A DNA stretch of 8,501 bases from an uncultured Lachnospiraceae bacterium (GTDB lineage: Bacteria > Bacillota > Clostridia > Lachnospirales > Lachnospiraceae), in the NCBI GenBank assembly GCA_947175845.1, contig CAMWOK010000111.1, positions 1 through 8,501 of the forward strand, read 5' to 3'. Position numbers and translations under genes: made by a program. Below, in pieces: positions 1-5,833 of this stretch. How positions within the stretch are numbered: the stretch's first letter is position 1; each line of letters begins with the position of its first letter. The notes beneath the pieces were generated by a model. That model ran no database searches and was not told the origin of the DNA. It saw nothing but the letters and a program-made list of their open reading frames with translations.

Positions 1-46
1 GCATCATCCACTTATGCGGTTTCAGATAGGCAAGCAGCCGTCTCAT
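1..46 (-). CDS. Start of a second ABC exporter half (partial)
   Basis: Only the first 15 codons are inside the window: MRRLLAYLKPHKWMM. The ATG overlaps the stop of the preceding ABC exporter gene as ATGA, which implies translational coupling. A G-rich ribosome binding site (AAGGGGGG) lies about 8 bases upstream, inside the end of that gene. The basic, aromatic N-terminus with a 'YLKPHKW' motif is what precedes the first membrane helix in type IV ABC exporter halves. In the BmrCD/YheIH type of drug exporter the degenerate half is encoded first and the catalytically complete half second, so this is probably the partner subunit. The identity rests on 15 residues plus context, so the body of the gene must be seen to confirm it. 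Confidence 0.7.
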   Translation of the reverse strand, partial: MRRLLAYLKPHKWMM

Positions 47-1827
47 GAGTGCATCCCCCCTTCCGCCTCAAACGCAGCACGCCGCTCACCGATCGCGGCC
101 TCAAGCTGCTGCTTTTCAAACATATCCCTGTAAATGCCGCCGCGCTCCATCAGCTCTTTGTGATTGCCGCACTCTTTCGCCTCGCCGTCCTCGAGCACCA
201 GAATCACGTCCGCATTCTGGATTGTGGAAATGCGGTGCGCAATCAGGATTGTCGTCTTTCCGCGCCGGTTTTCTTTCAGATTCCTCAATATTTTTTCCTC
301 CGTGTCCGTGTCGACTGCGGAGAGCGCGTCATCCAGAATCAGTATCGGCGCATCCTTTTTCAGCGCCCGCGCAATTGAGCTGCGCTGCTTCTGGCCGCCG
401 GAGAGCGTCACGCCGCGCTCGCCCACAATCGTGTCATAGCCGTCGGGAAACGCGATGATATTATCGTGAATGCACGCGATCTTGGTCGCGCGGATGATTT
501 CTCCCATCTCCTCGTTGTCCGTGCCGAACGCGATGTTGGATTTGAGCGTGTCGGAGAAGAGGAAGTTGTCCTGCGGGACGTATGCGATATTTTCGCGCAG
601 CGTTTTTAACGGGATGCTGTTGATATCCCTCCCGTCGATAAAAATCATGTTCGGCTTCGTGTTGTAGAGATGCAGCAGCAGATTGACGAGCGTGGATTTG
701 CCGTTTCCCGTGCGCCCGATCACCGCAAGCGTCGTCCCCGCCCTGATATCGAGACTGATATCTTTCAGCGTCGGTTCGCTGTGCCCCCTGTGGATGAAAG
801 TCAGATGGTTCAGCCGGATGTTTCCTTTGACTGCGTCCACATCCGCCACGCCTTCCCTGTCAGCAATCTCTGGCTGCTCCTCAAATACCTCCTGGATTCT
901 CTTAATGCCGGCGCCGCCCTGAGAGAACATGTTGATCGCCTCCCCGCAGGCGAGCATGGGCCACACAAGCATAGTGATATACTGGTTAAATGCGATAAAC
1001 CGCCCGATGGTAATCTCCCCGGCAAGTGCGAGATATCCGCCGTACAGCAGTGTGAGCAGACTGCTGATGCCAATGACCACATCCAGCAGCGGGATGACAA
1101 TGGACTGCATGCTGGCAATTCTCAGATTTTTGTGTTTCGCGTTGGCATTCGCCTTTGCAAACGCCCGCAGCTGCGACCGCTCACGCACAAACGCCTTCAC
1201 CACGCGCACGCCCGAAAAACTCTCCTGCACATAGTCCGTAAGCTCCGACACTGCCTCCTGCCGCTCGAGAAAGCGCTTCTGCATGATCTTTCCAAAATAG
1301 AGCTCGCCGAACGCGATAAAGATCATCGGAATGATGGTCACCAGCGTCAGCTTGACATTGACATAGACCATCATCTGCCCGATGACCATCACCGTCATGA
1401 CCACCGCGTCAAACGCCGCGATCACCGCCGGGCCGATCGCCATACGCACTGCGTTCAGATCGCTTGTGAAGCGCGTCATGAGATCGCCGGTTTTGTGCTC
1501 ATTATAGTACTCCACATCCAGCGTCTCGAGATGCGCGAACATATTGTCACGGATTTCGTGCTCAATCGACCGCGCCGCGCCGAAGATAAAATACCGCCAC
1601 AGAAAACGCCCCACCGCAAGGGTGAAGCCGATTCCGAGAATAATGCCGATATTGCGCAGCACACCGCCCATGTCGAGGGTGTGCGCTGCGAGTCCGTCCG
1701 TGATGATGCCCGTCACTTTCGGAATGTAGAGATTTGCAAAATCCAATATAAATAAAGTGATAATACCGCCGATGTACTGCCATCTGTGCCGCCGGATATA
1801 CTGCCACATAAACTGAAACTGTCCCAT
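43..1827 (-). CDS. ABC exporter half with fused ATPase, heterodimeric multidrug type (BmrC/YheI-like)
   Basis: This is a 594-residue half-transporter with an N-terminal membrane domain and a C-terminal ATPase domain, normal length for the family. About six hydrophobic helices lie near residues 19-39, 57-76, 129-155, 158-178, 239-266 and 272-292. The ATPase shows Walker A GRTGNGKST (371-379), a Q-loop in VPQDN (Q419), signature LSGGQ (475-479), Walker B ILILD (495-499), D-loop SAVD (503-506) and switch histidine H531. The residue after Walker B is Asp500, not the usual catalytic Glu. Such a degenerate site is typical of one half of heterodimeric exporters (TM287/288, BmrC/BmrD). I chose the ATG at 1827 because an AGGGCAGGG site precedes it. 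An in-frame TTG at 1869 would add 14 residues lying mostly within the upstream gene. The next gene overlaps it by ATGA. The substrate is unknown; drug or peptide export is inferred from the family. Confidence 0.93.
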   Translation of the reverse strand: MGQFQFMWQYIRRHRWQYIGGIITLFILDFANLYIPKVTGIITDGLAAHTLDMGGVLRNIGIILGIGFTLAVGRFLWRYFIFGAARSIEHEIRDNMFAHLETLDVEYYNEHKTGDLMTRFTSDLNAVRMAIGPAVIAAFDAVVMTVMVIGQMMVYVNVKLTLVTIIPMIFIAFGELYFGKIMQKRFLERQEAVSELTDYVQESFSGVRVVKAFVRERSQLRAFAKANANAKHKNLRIASMQSIVIPLLDVVIGISSLLTLLYGGYLALAGEITIGRFIAFNQYITMLVWPMLACGEAINMFSQGGAGIKRIQEVFEEQPEIADREGVADVDAVKGNIRLNHLTFIHRGHSEPTLKDISLDIRAGTTLAVIGRTGNGKSTLVNLLLHLYNTKPNMIFIDGRDINSIPLKTLRENIAYVPQDNFLFSDTLKSNIAFGTDNEEMGEIIRATKIACIHDNIIAFPDGYDTIVGERGVTLSGGQKQRSSIARALKKDAPILILDDALSAVDTDTEEKILRNLKENRRGKTTILIAHRISTIQNADVILVLEDGEAKECGNHKELMERGGIYRDMFEKQQLEAAIGERRAAFEAEGGMHS

Positions 1828-1846
1828 ACGCTCAACCCTGCCCTCA

Positions 1847-2314
1847 TCAAGCGGAATGCATATCCGCAATTATTTTATCTGCTATCTGCTCCATGGAGGA
1901 ATCCCTGTCAAGTCCGACCAGAGCGGGATAAAAAATGTAGTCTGTCAGATTTTTCAACCCGGTGTTCAGTTTCAGATAGCCAAGCCACCAGTCCGTCTCC
2001 ACCTCGTCATGCTGCAGAATATTTAAAACGATTTCTTTGATCTGCCCGTCCGTGATATCCTCTTTTTCCGGGGGACTCATAAGCGCTCCCCTGGCCGCAG
2101 TCTCAAGGCTCGACACCGCGTCGTAACGCTTAAAAGAACTGATTTGAAGCTTCTGATTTCCCGTGAGTGCCCGCAGTCTGTCCTGCAGGGTTTCCAACTC
2201 CTGCTGCACGGCGCTGTCGCTCTCGCAGTCCTTCTCTGTCATCAGCACATTTGCGTCAGAGAGAATCTGCATTGCTTCTGGCAGCTTTGATTCGTCAATC
2301 GTGGGTGCATTCAT
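1847..2314 (-). CDS. Conserved-looking hypothetical protein, first gene of the ABC exporter operon
   Basis: This 155-residue acidic, soluble protein has no signal peptide or membrane segment. I do not recognise a named domain. Residues about 33-50 (DSAVQQELETLQDRLRAL) look like a short amphipathic or coiled helix. The C-terminal half carries a tryptophan-containing segment, ETDWWLGYLKLNTGL (106-120), then a helical tail. The ATG at 2314 is preceded by AGGAGGAG about 11 bases upstream, with a second weaker AGGA closer to the start. A good promoter lies just upstream, and the stop is only 19 bases before the chosen ABC start, so the genes are probably co-transcribed. A role as an accessory or regulatory partner of the exporter is suggested by position only. 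Confidence 0.8.
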   Translation of the reverse strand: MNAPTIDESKLPEAMQILSDANVLMTEKDCESDSAVQQELETLQDRLRALTGNQKLQISSFKRYDAVSSLETAARGALMSPPEKEDITDGQIKEIVLNILQHDEVETDWWLGYLKLNTGLKNLTDYIFYPALVGLDRDSSMEQIADKIIADMHSA

Positions 2315-2406
2315 ATTGTCCTGTTCTCCTCCTGAAAATGATGATAGTCTCCCGGCGTTTCCTTAATAATTTAACCTTACGAGAGGCTACGATACATAAT
2401 ATTGCA

Positions 2407-2435
2407 ATTATACCACATCGTCAGCGGGCACACAA
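2407..2435 (-). promoter_or_regulatory. Vegetative promoter for the 155-aa gene and ABC exporter operon
   Basis: Read on the minus strand, a -35 TTGTGT (2430-2435) and a consensus -10 TATAAT (2407-2412) are separated by exactly 17 bases. The -10 is preceded by TGG, giving the extended -10 form TGnTATAAT. The expected transcript start is near 2400, leaving a leader of about 85 bases before the ATG at 2314. The upstream regulator gene could act here, but no operator repeat is evident. Confidence 0.7.
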
Positions 2436-2533
2436 TGACCTATCTTGTGCTTTTTGGTATATGCCCTTCGCTGCGTTGAGTGACAGGCGAACAGAGATAA
2501 ATCCTCCCTCACCCGACTGTAGCGCATCGGTTT

Positions 2534-2878
2534 TCACCCTGCATTATTGTAAAGATAGTCTTTATAAACTTCCCAGAATTTGTTTACCCTGCGGCTGCGC
2601 TGTACTTGTGTTATTCTGACTGACTCAAGCGCGGGTCTTTTCTCACAATCACAGAGAATGTCATAGAGATCTGCCTGATACAGCTGCATAAGCGCAAACA
2701 TGGCATCTGTCGGCGGATAGCTTCTGCCTGCCTCATACTTATAGACAGCCTGCACAAAGCCCAGCTGAAGATACGCCCTGACCTCTTCCACCGTAAGATA
2801 AATCCGGCAACCTGCAGCGGAACAGAAACCGCCCCTCATTTTGTTCACCGTTTTATACACGCGCGCTTGTTGCATCAT
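2534..2878 (-). CDS. Small XRE-like helix-turn-helix regulator
   Basis: This 114-residue protein is a probable DNA-binding regulator. Residues about 27-75 fit a Cro/CI-type helix-turn-helix: YLTVEEVRAYLQL forms the first helices, FVQAVYKYEAG (41-51) the recognition part, and the remainder (SYPPTDAMFALMQLYQADLYDIL) follows the usual 'G.s.P..d.l..L...f....d.l' pattern. The N-terminus contains KTVN (9-12), which I recall from clostridial relatives of about 70-110 residues, and this supports a start upstream of it. The ATG at 2878 has no clear ribosome binding site; an internal ATG at 2839 follows a weak GGTGA but would lose KTVN. The basic tail (about residues 85-110) is unassigned. It lies upstream of the exporter operon on the same strand and is divergent from the lipoprotein gene, so either could be its target. 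Confidence 0.75.
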   Translation of the reverse strand: MMQQARVYKTVNKMRGGFCSAAGCRIYLTVEEVRAYLQLGFVQAVYKYEAGRSYPPTDAMFALMQLYQADLYDILCDCEKRPALESVRITQVQRSRRVNKFWEVYKDYLYNNAG

Positions 2879-2898
2879 ATAATGAAATATGCTACACT
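2870..2898 (+). promoter_or_regulatory. Candidate promoter for the lipoprotein gene
   Basis: On the plus strand, TTGCAT (2870-2875) and TACACT (2893-2898) are 17 bases apart, and the -10 is preceded by TGC, making an extended -10. The -35 is poor (3 of 6) and the -10 is fair (4 of 6). It overlaps the 5' end of the divergent regulator gene, so binding by that regulator could affect both. It implies a leader of about 150 bases before the ATG at 3057, in which I see only short weak inverted repeats such as TACAG/CTGTA around 2928-2946. Confidence 0.45.
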
Positions 2899-3056
2899 AC
2901 TATGGAACATAAAATAACCTGAAAGACTACAGTTTGACCGCTGTATAGCACGCATTCCGCAGCACTGATTTTCGGCAGCCTCATATTTTCATGCGGCAAA
3001 ATGCCATATGCAGCCATGACAATTGTACCAGACGGGAACAGGAAAGGATGGAACTT

Positions 3057-4139
3057 ATGAAAAAGAAACACGTTGTAAAAGCTGGCTGTCTCGCCGCGAG
3101 CCTGTTGTGTATGTCACTGCTTGCGGGCTGTTCGGGAAAGGGATCCAACGGCAGCGCGGAGAACACGATGAATAACAGCACAGTGCAAAACAACACAGCT
3201 GCCTCTGCTGACAGCGCTGGCCAAGAGGAGGCGGATGCACCGGCGGACACGGAAACTGCAGAGACAGATGAAACCTATGACCTCGAAACCATGGAGATAA
3301 TCAAGTACAATATTTATATCGAAATGAACAACTACATGGTTGAAATGCTCGAGATTCTGGATGACTATTACAGTGTTGTGGAATATGCGGATGAATTTGC
3401 TCTGATACCGGACAGTGAGTACACCTACAAGTACGGCGTTCACTCGCTGAACAGCTCGATTGTAGAAGACGCGTTATCTGTGGCTTCCATGGAGCCGTCT
3501 AACGAGAAACTTGATGAGCTGACAAAGAAGATTGCAGATCCCATGCGGGCTTTAATGGATACCTTTTCCGATATCGACCACTCTTCTGACTACGCGGACA
3601 ACCAGTATGAGAAAGCCAAGGAATTCCATGCCTCCATTCAGGCCAACGTAGATACCTTCACGGAGTTATCCTATGAGTATATGCAAGAGGTCTCCATCAT
3701 GGGTGCAGAACAGAGTGCCGCTGACGAGCAGAGAATGCTCGACGAGGGAATGCTGATTATCTACAACTGCAGCCACATGATTACCGTCACACAGGCGCTG
3801 CTGGACGAATGCTATGCGCAGGAGGTCTATGACGACAACATCACGGAGCTGGATCTGACCAATATCAAACCGCTCTATGACGAGCTGGCCGAAACTGTAG
3901 AGGCTTACAAGACAGCTGTCAGTGACAAAAACCAGCTGATGAAAGAGTCCCTGTCCGATTCCGCTCCGTTCTCAGGACTTCCTGACAGCCTGCTGCAGTC
4001 TGTGGAATGGATGATCAAGCAGGTGGAAAGCCAGAAGCCTATTGAGGACCCAGGCAGTAATTATCTGGGGGGCATCATCCACATCGAGGAGGTTCTCTCC
4101 ACAGTGATTGACCGCTACAATAGCGTCTTTACCGAATAA
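3057..4139 (+). CDS. Membrane-anchored lipoprotein, probably DUF3829 (YiiG-like)
   Basis: This 360-residue exported lipoprotein starts with a basic n-region (MKKKHVVK), a hydrophobic core and the lipobox L22-A-G-C25. Cys25 should be lipidated, anchoring the protein on the outer face of the membrane. Residues about 26-75 are a Ser/Asn/Ala/Glu/Thr-rich flexible linker. The rest is acidic and strongly helical, opening with KYNIYIEMNNYMVEML, which resembles the conserved start of the DUF3829 family (E. coli YiiG). The family function is unknown; that assignment is by motif and fold impression only. I chose the ATG at 3057 because AAAGGA sits 8 bases upstream and the signal peptide begins there. 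In-frame ATGs at 2991 and 3048 give an unlikely N-terminus or are too close to the site. It appears monocistronic: own promoter candidate upstream, strong terminator downstream. Confidence 0.9.
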   Translation: MKKKHVVKAGCLAASLLCMSLLAGCSGKGSNGSAENTMNNSTVQNNTAASADSAGQEEADAPADTETAETDETYDLETMEIIKYNIYIEMNNYMVEMLEILDDYYSVVEYADEFALIPDSEYTYKYGVHSLNSSIVEDALSVASMEPSNEKLDELTKKIADPMRALMDTFSDIDHSSDYADNQYEKAKEFHASIQANVDTFTELSYEYMQEVSIMGAEQSAADEQRMLDEGMLIIYNCSHMITVTQALLDECYAQEVYDDNITELDLTNIKPLYDELAETVEAYKTAVSDKNQLMKESLSDSAPFSGLPDSLLQSVEWMIKQVESQKPIEDPGSNYLGGIIHIEEVLSTVIDRYNSVFTE

Positions 4140-4145
4140 ACTTTT

Positions 4146-4185
4146 GGAATCCCTTTTTCTTATGAAAGGGATTCCTTTTCTTTTT
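4146..4185 (+). terminator. Intrinsic terminator of the lipoprotein gene
   Basis: A perfect 11-base stem, GGAATCCCTTT (4146-4156) with AAAGGGATTCC (4165-4175), encloses an 8-base loop and is followed by TTTTCTTTTT. It begins 6 bases after the lipoprotein stop. The right arm and T-run lie inside the last codons of the convergent gene, whose stop codon is in the loop. Minus-strand transcripts would not have a clean T-run after the hairpin, so it should act mainly in the plus direction. Confidence 0.9.
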
Positions 4186-4819
4186 CGGAAAGGATTCTCA
4201 CCGGATGGCGGATCACAGTCTTTAATTTATCCGGCGCAGTTCTGCGCACATCGCTCAGATAGATTTCATGGTGCAGCCTTTTGTCGTTGATATCCAGTTC
4301 ATATCCCTGCATCTGCATATATTCATGCATCCTTGCGACCGTTTCCGGCTCCTTGTCATACGGGCCGATATGCATACACTGAACACACAGTCCCTCGTGG
4401 TACGTCAGAAATTCCACGCGGGAAAAGTCCGCTGTCTTTTTTGCCCGAACCTCGTCGAGCGCCCACGCAAAATCTGCCTGTGTCACAAAATCAGGGAGAC
4501 GGATCACCGAGATAAAACGAAAGGTTTCTTTGTGCGCATAGTCGACTCCCTGCACGCCGTCCTGCCACCAGAATCCCTCAAGAGGCGGCACCACATAGTC
4601 AAAATAACCCGCGATCTGACGGCTGCCCTTTTTGCTCATCTTGATGGTAAACGCGACTGCATACAGCAGACCGATAGACTGCTTGTACTCTCCGCCCTCA
4701 ACATTGGGATCTCCCCCGCCGCGCACTGCGATATAGTTCATCACGGGTATCTCGACAATCCCTGGCTTGTTTTTCGGCATGTAAAATTCTTTGTACGCTT
4801 TCTTATAATCAAATGCCAT
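4160..4819 (-). CDS. GyrI-like small-molecule-binding domain protein
   Basis: This 219-residue cytosolic protein resembles the stand-alone GyrI-like (SbmC-type) group. Supporting motifs are an opening FDYKKAYKEFYMPKNKPGIVEIP, the segment YVVPPLEGFWWQDG (75-88), HIGPYDKEP (150-158, the HxGPY-type turn of GyrI-like domains) and HHEIYLSDVRR (183-193) near the end. GyrI-like domains bind hydrophobic small molecules. Some stand-alone members, as I recall from work on CC-1065/yatakemycin-type compounds, hydrolyse cyclopropane-bearing DNA alkylators; whether this one does is inference. The ATG at 4819 follows AGGAGG by 9 bases. It lies 168 bases downstream of an AlkC-like gene on the same strand, which fits a genotoxin-response theme. 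Its 3' end overlaps the terminator of the convergent lipoprotein gene. Confidence 0.85.
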   Translation of the reverse strand: MAFDYKKAYKEFYMPKNKPGIVEIPVMNYIAVRGGGDPNVEGGEYKQSIGLLYAVAFTIKMSKKGSRQIAGYFDYVVPPLEGFWWQDGVQGVDYAHKETFRFISVIRLPDFVTQADFAWALDEVRAKKTADFSRVEFLTYHEGLCVQCMHIGPYDKEPETVARMHEYMQMQGYELDINDKRLHHEIYLSDVRRTAPDKLKTVIRHPVRILSEKEKESLS

Positions 4820-4824
4820 TCAAC

Positions 4825-4886
4825 GCTTCCTCCTGCTCTGTAAGATTTTGTATCATTCTGCGCTTTCTCCTGTTTTGTAAGCTTTT
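4825..4886 (-). repeat. Imperfect tandem duplication carrying the ribosome binding site
   Basis: Two copies of a roughly 25-base segment start at 4825 and 4862, a period of 37, and match at 21 of 25 positions. On the minus strand each contains CTTACA, then AGCAGG or AACAGG, then AGGAAGC or AGAAAGC. The copy nearest the GyrI-like gene supplies its AGGAGG site; the other carries a weaker AGGAG-like site farther upstream. It may be a local duplication in the leader. Confidence 0.5.
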
Positions 4887-4890
4887 CACC

Positions 4891-4899
4891 ATTATCGCA
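4891..4899 (-). promoter_or_regulatory. Candidate extended -10 promoter element for the GyrI-like gene
   Basis: On the minus strand, TGCGATAAT forms an extended -10 (TGn plus GATAAT, 5 of 6 to consensus). No good -35 is visible at 16-18 bases upstream. It would give a leader of about 65 bases containing the duplicated segment. The gene could also be read through from the upstream AlkC-like gene. Confidence 0.35.
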
Positions 4900-4987
4900 C
4901 ACCAAACATGACAACAGTATGTCCTGTTTGAAAATTTTTCTGCTGTAATAAAAAAGTTCTGAGCGGTGTATCCTGATTGGGCGTTTC

Positions 4988-5716
4988 TCACTTCTGATTT
5001 CTCCTGCCATGCTTTATAATCCACTCCTGCGCCTTGCTCTGCCCTGTTTTCTGCCATTGCAAGATAATGAATTCGGCCTTTTCGGGAGCGTCTTTGTACA
5101 GGTCATTCAGGTTATTACCCACACTTTTTTGAACAAATTTTTCGGGGGCGTCTTTTAAATTGGTAAGAATCTTTGTGTATCTTTCAAATTCATCGAGTGC
5201 GACATATAATCTTTGCGACCAGGGCAGGCGTATTCTGACCCCTTCACTCGCAAGCCGCCTGACATGGACATTTTTATCGGCTGTCCATTTTATCAACTCA
5301 TCCATCACGTCTCCGGGATGTTCCTGCAGCAGCGGCCGAATCGCAAATTCTCCTGTAAACCTTTTTGTTAATTCTTTCACAAACGAGAGTGACAGGCGCC
5401 AGTCCTCATTGCCGTGCCGTTCCACATACCTGCCAATAGGCCACAACCACCAGCCGAAGTTGAACATGCCCTCGGGCTTTTCTAATTCCGGCCCCAGCAT
5501 AGGATAAAATGCCTGGATATTCGCTGCGTAATCGCCGGTGACGCACGACTCCAACGCATCCACAATACAGTCAATCCTTTCAAACAGCTCCCTGTCGCCC
5601 ATCCTGCCCACCAGAGAATGACAGAAGGTTTCGTCCGCAAAGTCCGGCATCACGGAACGAATCTTTTGAGAGAGGCTGACAATGTACGCATCGTTGTAAT
5701 AATCTTTATATTTCAT
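4988..5716 (-). CDS. DNA alkylation repeat protein, AlkC-type DNA glycosylase
   Basis: This 242-residue protein is built of HEAT-like helical repeats, as in the AlkC/AlkD DNA glycosylases that remove N3- and N7-alkylated bases. AlkC-type signatures are clear: HVRRLASEG (151-159) followed by RLPW (163-166), then FVQKSVGNNLNDLYKD (194-209), and a closing EWIIKHGRR (231-239). The family normally continues with about 10-20 more residues after this WIIKH motif, but here the stop follows within a few residues, so the C-terminus looks clipped. No C-terminal Ig-like domain, present in some AlkC proteins, is found. The ATG at 5716 has AAAGGAG about 10 bases upstream. No convincing promoter was seen in the 117-base gap upstream, which also holds a weak 8-base inverted repeat (5745-5752 with 5799-5806). 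The role in repair of alkylated DNA is family knowledge. Confidence 0.88.
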   Translation of the reverse strand: MKYKDYYNDAYIVSLSQKIRSVMPDFADETFCHSLVGRMGDRELFERIDCIVDALESCVTGDYAANIQAFYPMLGPELEKPEGMFNFGWWLWPIGRYVERHGNEDWRLSLSFVKELTKRFTGEFAIRPLLQEHPGDVMDELIKWTADKNVHVRRLASEGVRIRLPWSQRLYVALDEFERYTKILTNLKDAPEKFVQKSVGNNLNDLYKDAPEKAEFIILQWQKTGQSKAQEWIIKHGRRNQK

Positions 5717-5833
5717 GTATCCTGGCTCCTTTACAAAATGCTTTCGGCTGAATCGCTATTTTCTGACAAAAAACAGCCTGACGTGTGATGGATAACTTTT
5801 CAGCCGTCAAATGTATGCTGCTATTTATCTTTA

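Noticed and set aside
670..1755. 361-codon plus-strand reading frame
   Set aside because: It lies opposite the ABC exporter and is rich in His, Arg and Asp, typical of an antisense shadow of a GC-rich gene; no domain or proper start site.
1828..1869. 14-residue N-terminal extension of the ABC exporter from a TTG
   Set aside because: It overlaps the end of the upstream gene, and the ATG at 1827 has its own ribosome binding site and gives the usual N-terminus.
2408..2527. 39-codon minus-strand frame after the regulator gene
   Set aside because: It has no good ribosome binding site and runs into the -35/-10 region of the exporter operon promoter; no recognisable sequence.
2991..3056. 22-residue N-terminal extension of the lipoprotein
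   Set aside because: It would bury the signal peptide; the ATG at 3057 has a well-placed AAAGGA and begins a classical lipoprotein signal.
4268..4843. 191-codon plus-strand reading frame
   Set aside because: It is opposite the GyrI-like gene, which has clear motifs and a good ribosome binding site; no independent support.
5745..5806. 8-base inverted repeat CGGCTGAA/TTCAGCCG with a 46-base spacer
   Set aside because: It is too short and too far apart for a terminator, and there is no T-run; it may be chance, although an operator cannot be excluded.
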